This document shows, piece after piece, positions 24,769 to 37,400 of a stretch of DNA of 64,000 nt (positions are counted from its first letter, which is position 1; each line of letters starts with the position of its first letter). The DNA is from Mytilus californianus. Taxonomy: Eukaryota; Mollusca; Bivalvia; Mytilida; Mytilidae. The notes below the pieces were generated by a model. The model had not been told where the DNA came from. It was given only the letters and a program-made list of their open reading frames with translations, and searched no databases. The translations under genes were made by a program, and so were the position numbers. The stretch spans positions 67,787,558 to 67,851,557 of the forward strand of contig NW_026262668.1 in assembly GCF_021869535.1 (NCBI RefSeq). Direction: 5' to 3'.

Positions 24769-25655
24769 TTAAAGTTTAAACATATTTTATTTGCAAAAAG
24801 AACTCACAAAAAGGATTAGACACAAGTTAGTCCAACTTAGATCGTCTTCTCCTAAGATACAATATTAGACAATAGAATTTCATAGCATGCAAGTATCAAA
24901 TTTATTATTACACAATATATAATCAAACATCTGTAATTTAAATGACATATTAAGAAACAGTGTAGAAAAGGGGAAAGATAGGAAGAAGGAAAAACAAAAT
25001 ATATGCATGTGTATGTGTGTGTGTGGATCACATTCAGCTTATGCATATGATTAAACAAGGAACCTTTTGGTCTTTTTTATATAATCAAAAACATTTCTAA
25101 ATATTTCTTCATTTTGCTCATTTGTCAGATTTATACTACCAGATGTTAAAATCTCTAGATCCAACACAAGGTCATCTGGTAACCAACTAAGACTATTCCT
25201 AAGAATGTGACGTAAATCTGTATATAAAGGACATTTAAAGAAGAAATGATTAGAATCTTCGCGGGGCGACAAGATGGATCTGATACAATATTTATTTGAA
25301 AGAGATCATAATTAAGGAATGTAGATGAACATCTAAATTGCGTTAAAATAATATTTAGGTTTCTTGGACCAAATGCAAAGTAACTTGGCACCGTTTTATT
25401 ACCTACTGTAGAACTCTTTTTTAATTTATTTTTAAATTTTGATAAAGTTTCTGTTTTTCGCACGGATATGTCCAATCTGTTCCATTGCCTAATAGTTGAT
25501 AGGATAAACGAGTCACTACTTATCGAAAGTCTACAAAAAGGTAACATAATATCTTCACCATTTCTTAAAGGATATGTAGTTGTACTTTGTATCGATGGCG
25601 GAATCAATTCACAAAGATAATTAGGGGCTTTTCCGATATACGCGTTATAAAACAT
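24769..25655 (-). mobile_element. 5'-truncated LINE fragment with 14-bp target-site duplication
   Basis: The 887-bp insert is flanked by perfect copies of TTGGCAGGCGGGGT at 24755-24768 and 25656-25669, which interrupts a unit of repeat B. On the minus strand it ends with CAAATAAAATATG and a short A/T tail and no long poly(A). Only the C-terminus of the reverse transcriptase ORF and the 3' UTR are present, as expected from target-primed reverse transcription that stopped early. Confidence 0.85.
25054..25655 (-). pseudogene. LINE ORF C-terminus, frameshifted
   Basis: Minus-strand reading gives the typical C-terminal region of an animal LINE protein: short motifs such as NAYIGKAPNYLCELIPP, then RQWNRLDISVR, then FGPRNLNIILTQFRCSS. 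It is followed after a frameshift near 25265 by a cysteine/histidine cluster (SNHFFFKCPLYTDLRHIL). The shift falls inside the zinc-knuckle-like motif. The segment lacks the catalytic domains, so it is inactive. Confidence 0.75.
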
Positions 25656-26269
25656 TTGGCAGGCGGGGTCATCGAACACATTTTTTAAACTAGAAACCCT
25701 AATGAGGATTATTGCCAAGTTTGGTAAAATTTGTGTCAGTAGTATCAGAGGAGAAGATTTTTGTAAAAGATTACAAAAATATACAAAAAATTGTTAAATA
25801 TGGACTATAAAGGGCAATAACTCCTTAAGGGGTCAATTGACAATTTTGGTCACGTTTACTTATTTGTAGATCATACTTTGCTGAACATTATTGCTGCTTA
25901 CAGTTTATTTCTATCTATAAAAATGTTCATGATAATAACCAAAAACTGCAAAATTTCCTTAAAATTACCAATTCAGGGGCAGCAACCCAACAACGGGTTG
26001 TCTAATTCGTCTGAAAATTTCAGGATTGACAGATCTCAACCTGATAAACATTTTACCCGATTCAGATTTGGTCTAAATGCTATAAGAGCTATAAGCCAAA
26101 AACTGCATTTTATCCCTATGTTTTAGTTTTAGCCAAGGCGGCCATCTTGGTTGGCAAGCGGGGTCTTCAGACACGTTTTTTAAACTAGATACCCCAATAA
26201 TGATTGTGGCCAAGTTTGGTTAAATTTGGCTTAGTAGTTTCAGAGGAGAAGATTTTTGTAAAAGTTAAT

Positions 26270-27470
26270 CGCCAAAATAAAAAAAAATGCTTTATTTGTA
26301 AACAAACACTGATACATGCATTGACGGAGGCATAAGTCTTCTAAATAAATACATGTCCGTATAAGGAAGTGTGCCCGACCTGTTAAATACAGCTGTTCTG
26401 TTGATTTGAAAAACGAATGGACGGATCATAGCGATTTGATTTAGAATTGTACTTAATTTTTAATTTGTGTTTCAGTATCTATCCATGGATTAAATATGTT
26501 CACAATGCCTTTTATACTAGAATAATTAAACGAGTGCACACAGTTTAAAGGTTATTATTACACTGTTACTGTTATGTTGACATAATAACCTGTACATTAT
26601 CTCATTTTAGTCAGTTGACCAGTTTAGTCTTGTGCACATATATTATTCCAAAACAGATGTATTGTGAACATAATTATCATTAAATTCATGGATATATATT
26701 GAAACACAGAAACCGAAATGAAGTGAGCACAATTTCAAATTGTAAAGGGGTCTACCATTCCTAATTCAGTTAAAAGAAGGGAGGGTGGCTATGCAAGAGG
26801 CTTCTGAAATCAGCATGAATAAAATTGCAAATAAACGTTTATGCAGAATTGTCTCAAATATGCGTCCTAAAATAACAAAAAAAAAATAGTTGAGTAAGAC
26901 CAAATTCATTGAAATTACCTGCTTAATTTGTAACAAAAGAATATAGATCCCGTAACTTTTGTTATACGTGTTCAGGTATAACAAAATCTAAAATAAATAT
27001 CAATGCTTCCACAAAAGCTACTCTGACTCCAATCAACGTAAATTTTGCACACATGACCGGATTCATATGCATCTTGATATTTTCACGAGTTATTTTTTTG
27101 TTAGTGTGGTATTTAAATATTCATGAAAATCTGATCGTTGGAGTGTTCGATGGGAATTCATATTTGTTCCGTGCAAAAAAGTATGCAGCAAGATCACTAA
27201 AACGATTTTTTTTATGAAGGTCCGGGGTTCTTATTACCAACAAAAATAATCTTAGTATGAAAGTTGATCGTAGTTTACTCTACATCAACTCGTACGAATA
27301 AATGTTTTCTTATTTTTTTAAGGAGCCACAGAACGTTTGTGCATGAAAAAACATAACGGTTTTTTTACTCGATTACTTGGGGAAATCACCTCTGAATATT
27401 CTCATTCTGTCAAAAGAAATGTTTTGTTGTGAATATATAAATAATTATATTCAAAACAAATTCCTATAAA
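26270..27470. other. no recognisable gene
   Basis: AT-rich spacer. No exon, structure or repeat could be assigned with confidence. Confidence 0.4.
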
Positions 27471-27477
27471 CTTTCAT

Positions 27478-27730
27478 GCAAAAACTTTTATTTTATGAAT
27501 GGACATGTGTAAAGATAGTAATTATGCATATCCCTATCGAGAGGCCCTTGACATACTGTAATTGCGTGAAGTCTTTGGTGTCCAGTGATACACACGATAA
27601 CATTAAATTACCATGTGTCCATGTCCAAGCTGTTATGAAATTCATTCTATCTCTCTCTGTCTCTCTGAAAGTTTTTTTAGGCACATTTTTGTAAAACCAT
27701 TCATCACCCTTTTTTGTTAGGTGTATAATT
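27478..27730 (-). repeat. dispersed repeat H, reverse copy
   Basis: Read in reverse, it matches 23745-23910 ('ggacatgg...cacatgtccattcata'), and it carries the TCTCTCTCTGTCTC and TTTTTGTAAAACCATTCATC block of 23130-23240. So these two fragments belong to one element. Confidence 0.6.
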
Positions 27731-28860
27731 ATTATAAATGGTGTGTTAATATAGGTTTTATTTATTGTTATCTTACTTAAATTTAAGTCATAAATGAAAT
27801 GATTGATTTTCAATGCTTTTTATTTTCGACTAAAATGCATTTTCAACGACTTTCATGTAATTATACTTAAATATATTAAAAAATAGCGATAAGTAGTTGT
27901 CAGTAGTCCAGAGCAACATCCGTAAAATTAATTGAATTCATCAAATTGGTATTTATTTCAGTATTATGGATGCAAACATTCTACATATATATTGATAAAG
28001 AGAATACTAGCCATATGTCATTTTAATATCCACACACTATTAATTGAAAACATCGTATGGTATGATTTACTAAGTACTTCTGCAAAAACATGATTTATCA
28101 TTTTAACTTGTTTCTCTAATTTTCATGCTTTTTTCACATTTCTCGATCGGTGTGAGAAAAACATTTCCCTAATTTTTTCACTATCAAACATAAAACTTCA
28201 ATAATCGAGCACCTATTCTGTGCCATGTAACTGCGTATGATATTCTATACAATATGCATTATTGTCATCATGATCTTATATATTATCGTCCTATAAGACA
28301 ATACGAATTAAATTGGCTGCAATCTGATTCAGATTTTGCAGATATTTTAAAGGATGACAGTCACATCAAATGCAGTACAAGAAATACTAGGTATAATGAA
28401 AACAACTTATATCTCTCCTCCATACTGACAAAAAAAATCTGTTCTACAAGGTTGACTAAATATCGATATGAACGTCTTTAAGTTAAGCAAAACCGTGCTA
28501 GAATTATGTTTTTAAAATGGCAAATATTAATCGAACCATCAGTAGTTTTCCGACAGCTCTCATCCGGGTTCTATACTCATGAAGCATCAATCGCAACACA
28601 ACCTGGGAAGACATCGTGTGGTAGGATTTAAGCTCCTCTGGATAATAGATATACAGCCAATGAAGAATTTTGATCATGATTTATTTGTTTATTGCTGTCA
28701 TGTTCCTATTATTGTTTCATTTTCAATCGTATTATTGTTGTCAAGACAACAGACCAAAATATAAAAAAGTGTTTGCTTTGCACAGTTTCTGTTATACGTA
28801 TTATTGTGGTTTTTTCCAAATGATAGACAAAATCCTAAAATTGGCAAAAAAATGACATTG
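27731..28860. other. no supported gene
   Basis: A 75-codon open stretch at 28254-28481 (+) reads as a polar protein and has a donor-like TAG|GTATAA inside it. Without an acceptor or a family match I do not call it. Confidence 0.35.
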
Positions 28861-28864
28861 AAAG

Positions 28865-29114
28865 TTAATTTTTCCAAGGAGGAATCAACTTCACATCGTA
28901 CAACCGTTCGGGAACATGATAATATAATTTTTTGACAAAGCTTATATTGATAGCGGCATTAACTACAATGTAATTCAAATCTCTTGGGAATTCTTGGATG
29001 AGATACACTCTTCTGTTGGTCAGTTTTTCTCCAATGACAGTAATATATTCTTTAATCTGTTTACCACATTACTGCACCATCTGATCAAATAGAAATATTC
29101 CTTGATTTGTATCT
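28865..29114 (-). pseudogene. coding-like remnant of unknown protein
   Basis: On the minus strand a 67-codon open stretch without ATG (29068-28865) has balanced, globular composition (ITVIGEKLTNRRVYLIQEF; AAINISFVKKLYYHVPERL). Upstream of one in-frame TAA (29069-29071), the same frame continues as DTNQGIFLFDQMVQ to about 29114. This is what a small disabled exon or a domesticated transposon fragment would look like. I do not recognise the family, and chance is not excluded. Confidence 0.3.
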
Positions 29115-31430
29115 TTTTAATGGATTTATGATATTTGAACATCGGAACATTTCCGATGCCTCTTATAAAATTGTCTTGTTATAAATCTGAGTGTAAATAT
29201 ATCTTTTACAGTGCCCATTTGGGGGTATACCGTTTACAAAGAGATGATTAAAAGCTATTACTTTTTCGCTTTATATTATTATAGTTTTTTTTTATCATAG
29301 TGTTGAGGATAAAGGATAACGCCAGGATGATTGGTATTGCGACTGGAATTAAATGTGCACCTCTTATTTAGATTTATTCATTTCCTGCTTTGAATGTCAT
29401 TTCATGGCGAAACTTCATTCTAACCTAAGTAACATCAATTGATGGATGTTGTTTGCAAAACTCCATACATTAAGACGAATTATTGTCCTAATACATGTCA
29501 AATGAAATTTATCCACCTCAACTAGCTTTTACTGAATCAAACATTAACATTGACCGATGTCCTATTTAGACCTTGACATCAGGTTGCTAAGTCTATAGTT
29601 TTTTATGTAGTGTTTTTGTATACTGTAAATTGTTTTCTTTTTCTAATCCAAGATTGATGCTTCTGCATCAAAAGAACCGTATCCTAACGATACGCCTTGT
29701 TTTCAGATTAATGCCAAAGACACTTTCATGTTGATCCAAAATTTTCTGTACATTCAGATGCAAATCAGCACATACGATTTGAAATAGGAAATAGGCGTGT
29801 ACATAATGGTTAATTATTTTTTTAGGCGATTTGCAATAAGATTAATTATTTTACCTCAGTGTGTATTTTCTTTATAAAATTAAAGTCGGATACAATTTAC
29901 TATTTTTACGAAATTGTCTGAAAAAAAACCTATTTTATTAATACCGGTTAATTGTTGTAAAGACCATTTACTGGGTATGACCAATTGAGTGGAAGCAAAC
30001 ATTATCCCGTACTTTTAATATAATAAAACACTTTTTTGATGGCTATTCGAACAATACCAAGTTTATTCTCCCCCTCGTCACACAACTATTTCCATCCGCT
30101 TCTCGTCGGGAAATAGTTGATGTCTCGGGGACAATAAAATAAATATTGTCTACATAGCCAGTAAATAAGTTTATACTATTTCTGGGTTATACATGTGTAC
30201 AGTCAGGTCTGTATAATACACCAAATTGGTGCATATATTGTGTGCTCTTTAAAGGGAATCCTAATTTAATGAAAAACTACATGTTTGATATCATTTTTTT
30301 TTCGGATGTTTTTACCAATGAAATCGAAAATATATGATTGCTTGGCACTCTGCCAATATAAATAAATGGTTACTAAGCACTTTTTCACTATAAAGGAATC
30401 GTTGCTAAAGACATGTGATGGCATTCACCCCCTGGCCTTAAACTAGGGTCTATATAATAGTCCATATAATTCTAAATAAAATATGTATATATGGTTGATA
30501 GGAACTTTTTTCAAATGAGGGTGGCTGCTAATCACTTTTAAAATTACCTTAACTCCTTACTGTTGACCTTTAAACAAATAAATGGCTTCAATTGTCCAAA
30601 AACATATTTCTCGCGTATTGTATGCTTATTTCTATTATTTTTTCCTACAAAAACAAACTAATATACACAAGGTCAAAGTTCAAGGTCATCTATAAACTTT
30701 GACCTACGGTCAAATTCAAGGTCATTTAATGCTCAATTGTATACACATCATATGCATTCAAGATAAATACTGTTTTTGTGTTGTCACAACATGGTCAAAT
30801 TTCGGAAGAAAAAAACCAAAGTGACACATTTTGGTTTCCATAGCAACCATCTTAGCTCCCTGAATCCCAAAATTTTGTTGTAAATTTTTTGACAAGAAAC
30901 ATTGATGCTTTACATTTATAACCAAAATTTAAATGGAGATTTTTATATGCCCTTGCTGTTTTGTTTGTAAAGTATCGTGTTTCTGAAAGTTATAAACATA
31001 TGTCATTAAATAAATCTGGTTATGCTTCAAAATGACTGCAAAGTAGCTGTTTATTTTCAATGCTGAATTCCACAAAATGTTAGGAAAAACCCATTGACTT
31101 GGTTGATATGGCAACCGTGGCATAGCAACATGTTTTTGACATTTTTCTTACTTTTTCATCTGATTATTTGGTTCAGCTAACTTTCAGAAAAACGGTGACT
31201 ATGCTAGCCGACCCCCTATATGGAATGGTTGGTAGTTAAAGAGAAATCCTCTTACGTGGAATCATATATTTTCTATAGAAAAGTCATTGAAAAGCTTATG
31301 ACTGACATTGTTAAATTTAAATTGCCGCAGAAATTGATAAAAAAGTAATTCCTAGTGTGTATGTTAATGTAGATTGACTTCGCTGTAAGATTCTGATCCA
31401 TCAATACCTAAACTGAATATATAGATATAC
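29115..31430. other. intergenic stretch upstream of the ShKT gene
   Basis: No gene was seen. Around 30670-30725 there are repeated 'ggtcaaagttcaaggtcat' motifs of the kind found in many molluscan dispersed repeats. A small hairpin (CGTATC..GATACG) sits near 29680-29694. Nothing TATA-like is clear before 31432. Confidence 0.45.
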
Positions 31431-31431
31431 C

Positions 31432-31492
31432 ATGGAAGTTATATTCGCATGTTGGATTTATTTAATATGTCATCTACTTCAAGTAGAATGTG
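31432..31492 (+). CDS. ShKT gene exon 1 (signal peptide)
   Basis: The ATG is followed by 20 residues, mostly hydrophobic (IFACWIYLICHLLQV), ending at TGTG|GTGAGT, phase 1. The sequence around the start (ATACCATGG) is a good animal initiation context. Confidence 0.65.
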
Positions 31493-34400
31493 GTGAGTTA
31501 AATTCTGAGAGTTATACCTTGAGCTTTTAAAAAATTGTTATTTTCGAATACTTGTATAAAATTGTTATTTTCGAATACTTGTATAAAATATGTTAATTGA
31601 AAGAACTCTGAATTATTTTTATCTGGATTTGCCTTCATCAGAACTCTAAAACCCAAATGATGTAAAATACTTGAATACTCAAGAAGTTATATATATTTAT
31701 GACCGAAAAGAACCTAAAATTCACTGTCAAATCTACGTAAGGTCATTCTAACCTGATAGAACTTGAACCTTAGTTTCTTAATTATATTTGAATTTAGCAC
31801 CGGGGAATTTAGAAAGGTATGTTATAAAATATGCAAGTAACGACGTACTGACTTCTGAGGTGATGATGCCCTCGGGGACAAATAATGTGTATGTAATTAT
31901 TTTTGGATATTCCTATAAGGTAATTGTTTTTGGTTTGAAATAAACTATCACTTTGTATTAGCAATCCACCACCATCAAAATCATATACATTCAGTTAAAG
32001 CAGAAATTATTGCGTGCATTTAATATTGCGATTTTTGAAGACTGAACAAAAAATGCATCATAATGATTAACTATTGCGATTTCAGGAAAAGCTTTATAAA
32101 TATGTATCGGCTATCAGAATGCGAGTTCTGGTTATTGCGGAACTCAATTGTCTCCTGGAACGTTGCTACACAGAAATGGAAAGTGTTCAAGTTGAAAAAT
32201 GAAACCATCTCTGTTCTCTTTTGCCATACAATTTAGTTCTTAGCCGGCCCTATTGTCAATTTCTTGACGTAAGTCAAGATATTAAGCAGAATTATTACAA
32301 ACGGAATATCAAATCCTCGTTTTTATAGTGATGTTGTTATAGAGGCCATACATTAAATACGATACATGTAAACTTATCGATCCTTTGAATAAACTTTCAA
32401 GTTATTTTCAAAGGTTGTCAATTTAACATAGAAATAAGATCAAATATTGTAATCGGTGCTAACATTGAATTTGTTATAAATAAATTAAATCATAACTAAA
32501 TAAAGTATATATGTATATAATTATGATCACTTACGGTCATAAATCCTATCGATACTTATAGTTTTACATTGCACAAGGTCATGTTTTACTCAGACTGTTT
32601 TGTGGCGTTTTTATACTAAATCCACTGAATGTGTACTGATTGATATTTTAGTCAAGGAATCTTGACGTGTTTGTTAGTTGTAATTTGCTTTGAACTAGCT
32701 TTCAGTAACTGCAAGACCTCTCAGATCGGTACATTGTGGTTTTAGACTTGTTGTTAGTTTTTTTGTGTGCTTTGTGCTTACCTGATGAGAAAAGCTATTT
32801 TTAATTGATTTTATTCATTTTGTTCTTATATAGTACTGTTACAGCACTGCCCCAGATTAGGGGAGGATTGAACGTTTGCAAACATGTTAAACCCACCACA
32901 TTCTAAATGTATCTGTCCCAAGTCAGGAGCCTGTAATTCAGTGGTTGTCGTTGATAGCTATCTATCATATTTATTTTTTGTTTATTCTTTTGTTCATAAA
33001 TTAGGCTTTATATCCTTTGGTAAATATTTGTCTCATTTCCAATGATTTCAAAGCTTCATTTTTTTATTAACTGTATCGCATCCGTAATTGCAAACTTAAT
33101 GGGATATATGCGATCCATATAGTCACCACACTTTGAACTATTCAGTGAAAGGACATCATCTAAATAGCAGAACGTGCAGTTAAAGGTAAGGTCAGCTTTT
33201 TTCATTTTGTTTGAGTAGTTCCTGTATGAAGTCAGCCTCATAAGAATAAAAAAATAAGACACGAAGAAGATATATACTGCTGGTTCTCATATTTTAGTGT
33301 ATTGAAGAACATAATTCACAACGTAACAAACATGTTGTCAATGTAACAAATTATAATGAAATCAGTAATATGGAACTTTTCGATAGAATCAGAAAGGATT
33401 TTTACAAAGAATGGTTTGTCCGTGTTGAAATAAGAAATCCGTGTAAGCCATTCTTTTTAGCTCACCTGGCCCAAAGGGCCAAGTGAGCTTTTCTCATCGC
33501 TTGGCGACGTCGTCCGTCGTCGTCGTTAACTTTTTACATTTTGAACTTCTTCTAGAGAACCACTGAATGGAATGAAACCAAACATGGCATGAATGTTCCT
33601 TATGAGGTGCTGACCAAGTGTTGTTACTTTGAAGCCGATCCATCATCCAAGATGGCCGCCAGCGGGGGACTTAGTTTAACATAGGACCCTATGGGAAATA
33701 AATACAAATGTCTTCTTTTAGAGAACCAGTGAATGGAATGAAACCAAACATGGCATGAATGTTTCTTATGAGGTGCTGACCAAGTGTTGTTACTTTGCAG
33801 CGGATCCATCATCCAAAATGCCCGCCAGCGGGGAACTTAGTTTAACATAGGACCCTATTGGAAATACATACAAATGTCTTCTTCAGATAACCACTGAATG
33901 GAATGAAACCAAACATGGCATGAATGTTCCTTATGAGGTGCTGACCAAGTGTTGTTACTTTGCAGCCGATCAATCATCCAAGATGGCCGCCAGTGAGTGA
34001 CTTAGTTTAACATAGGACCCTATGGGAAATACATACAAATGTCTTCAATTAGAGAACCACTGAATGGAATGAAACCAAACATGGTATGAATGTTCCTTAT
34101 GAGGTGCTGACCAAATGTTGTTACTTTGTAGCCGATCCATTATCCAAGATGGCCGCCAGCGGGGGGACTTAGTTTAACAAAGGACCCTATGGGAAATACA
34201 TACAAATGTCTTCTTTTAGAGAACCACTGAATGGAATGGAACCAATCATGGCATGAATGTTCCTTATGAGGTGCTGACCAAGTGTTGTCACTTTGCAATC
34301 GGTCCATCATCCAAGATGGCCACCAGGGGGGGGGGGGGGGAGGGGGGACTTAGTTTAACATAGGACCCTATGGGAAATAAATACAAATGTCTTCTTTAAG

Positions 34401-37400
34401 AAAACCACTGAATGGAATGGAACCAAACATGGTATGAATGTTCCTTATGAGATGCTGTCCAAGTGTTGCTACTTTGTTGCCGATTTACTGTTCAAGATGG
34501 CCACCAGGATATTTTATTAAATAACAGGACCAATATTAAACCAAATTTGGCCTCAATCATTATTTGGGTATCTGTTATGATTTGTATCTATCTTTACATG
34601 ATTGTTAAAACCAAAGTAGAGTCAGGTGAGCGACACAGGCTCTTGAGAGCCTCTAGTTTATGAAACGTTTGACTTGTTCCTTGAATCTGTCTAAGTGTTC
34701 TTAGGACATAACATGATAACAAATCAAGAGGAAGATTTGCAAAACCAGCTGCTATATTCTTTTTACCAAAAATTTTCCCGAGTTACAATAACTCATACTG
34801 TGCATTCATCTATTTTCGTTCGTCATCTATTTTCGTGGGTACCAATTTTCGTGGATATTTGATTTCGTGGTATTGCCAAAGTCTGCATACATTCCTAAAG
34901 AAAATTTGTAATTCGTTGTACATTGGAATTCGTGGTTCCAGGGTTACCACGAAATCAACGAAAATTGGTATCCATCGAATAATAATGAATGCACAGTACA
35001 AAAGTTCATTAATAAGAATTAACGATTATTCTTATCGTAAGATGATTTGAGAAAAAAGTTGCAGAATCTATATTTAATAAAATTAATCTAGTTAATTGCA
35101 TTGGTACCTGAGTTTTGATTAATCAACAGATCATTTAAGAAAGTTTGTTAAAAAATCATGTCTGTACCGAAGCACTGACTACTGAATTGGTGATACCCTC
35201 TGGAACTATTAGTCAACCAGCAGTGCTATCGACCCAGTGCTAGTAAATGAAAAATAGCAATTTATTAATTTCTTGCGTCCAAAGCGCTTTTCTGGATTTA
35301 TCTTCTTCTGGAACGCTCAATAATTTTTCGATGTAAAACACCAAAACACGTAAAGAGCTATTAACCAAAAAGGCCTAAAAATAGACAAATTCATTTAAGG
35401 TCTACTTTGCCTGAGGGAGTTGTCGAAATTGCGAATTAGGTCTGATTTAGTGTTCGGATTTTTATATAGATGAAGATATTGATCAATTTTTCAAGGGTTG
35501 GTGGGGGATTTGAAGAAGTTTATAACGATGCCACTGTAAAATATTTGGCAGTGTTTGACAGAAACGCATAAAATAAATAATTCCGTTGGCTATATGTTGT
35601 TACGTGTATTGGCGATAATATTACAGTAATACAATACATGACAAGGTTAATCCTGACTTTATTATGAAACTAAAAAGCAAATTAACATTTTTCAACAAAA
35701 ATTGGTCAAAGTTATCAATCTTACAATCTAAAACGCAAGACAAAAGTTTCGTCTTCATGAGACTCATCATTGGCGCTAGAATCAAACCAGTGGGAATGGC
35801 AAGATCAGTTACGAAGTTGAAAAGAGAATATAATCCAAAAATTAAAATAAATGTGCCAAATATGGCTTTACAAAACAAGTACAGGGTGATATTAAGAAAC
35901 GATTTCTATCACGCAAAATCCTTGAATAAAAAAGCTCATTTCTACCGAACTGATCTTTGGTTGGGTTGTTGTCTCTTTGACACATTCCCCGTTACTATTT
36001 TCAATTCTATCATGAAATGAAAGAAGGAAAAATACATTTGGGTTGCTCGGAAAGCAATATAGGATTTACCTAAAAGATGGATTTAGCCTTATATGTGAAC
36101 ATATTATAGTATTGGTCATATTTAGAAAAAAGAATAGCAGGCATGAGTCTTGATTAATTAGAACTACCTGCACTTCTGATCTAAATAATTACAGAAATAT
36201 TATTTGGCAGCCAAATCAGACTGAACCCCCCCCCCCCCCCCCAAAAAAAAAGAAGAAAGAAAGGGACATGTAAATCCTACTCTATTCATTACTAATATAT
36301 TTATATATAATATTTGAAAACGGTTATGTGTGAATAACTCCTTCCGTTTTATGATATTGGAAATTTAATTGGCACTATCTCATTTTTAGTATCTTCACCA
36401 AAATGCGAGGACATCTACAAAGACTGTAATATAAGAATTACGAACAAACAAATAGGATGTACTACACGATCTGCAAGGACGATTTGTAGGAAATACTGTG
36501 GTGTTTGTCCAGGTAATAAAATTGTATTTCATAGCAAAGACTTGCAACAATAAATCGAATCTTGGTCCGTCACCAATAATAAGCACATGTCATCGGCAAA
36601 ATATCTTTGTTTTTACTGTGTTATAACTCATCTGGATAACTAACTACGATGATGTGCAGTGTCTACCACAAATATACTGCATAGTTGCAATTTATGGGCG
36701 AAAATCTTTCTACAAATTGGAAATTTTCTTAAATTGTGTACATGAAATTATTACATTTCAGATTTACATACATCGATCAGTGCCGAAATGATTGGAGAAA
36801 AAATTTTAAGCCTCGTGCTTCGGAGAAGCCGCATCGGCCTATGGAATTTTCTCAGCCTTGGTACGAGGCTTGGACAAAAAATTTTAAGCCTCGTGCTTCG
36901 GAGAAGCCGCATCGGCCTATGGAATTAAAAAAAACTTTATAATTTTTGTAAAAATCATAGATAATTAATCAAAAGACCATAGAATATTGATCAATTCATG
37001 TTTTGTATTATAAATGAACATTCATAAATTCAGGTTCCCCCAATATGGTTCATGACAGGCTTGTATCTATTCTACAAATTATACAGGTTTGTCAAATATC
37101 GAGATAAAATATATATATCGAAAGTTAAACCTTTTCATACGCCAAATGAGAATGGTTGAGGCGAATACTATATGATAATTAATCTTGAGTTTTTATGTAA
37201 CTGGTATTATTCACGATATTAAGATATTAAGAGTAGTGTTCAAAGTCCAAAAGTAATTTTATGCAACTGATATTATTCACGATATTAAGATATTAAGAGT
37301 AGTGTTCAAAGTCCAAAAGTAAGTATCAAGTGTTGTTTGCAGGTTGCATATGCAAATGTCGTTATAGAGTTGATGCTGGAATATTTCATTTCTTTGTTTT

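Larger units (their letters stand above)
23938..26268 (+). repeat. hairpin-ended bivalve repeat B, copy 1, with ~495-bp internal tandem units
   Basis: The left end CTAGAGGCTCTCAAGAGCCT is a 7-bp-stem hairpin followed by GTGTCGCTCACCTG. Inside, a ~495-bp unit starting at 'agccatggcggccatgttgg' recurs at 24241, 24735 and 26131, after subtracting the LINE inserted in the second unit. The right terminus seen in the other copies (cggacgacg...cacttggccc...gggccaggtgagc) is missing; the copy stops after 'gtaaaagttaa'. Open frames at 24477 and 25878 are repeat-derived. Confidence 0.75.

Noticed and set aside
24477-26126. Pair of similar frames containing GQQPNNGLS(D/N)SSENFR
   Set aside because: They are two units of the ~495-bp tandem repeat in repeat B; no evidence of translation.
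35664-36020. 118-codon open frame (+)
   Set aside because: Crosses a reverse copy of repeat C and a second repeat fragment; the sequence is explained by them.
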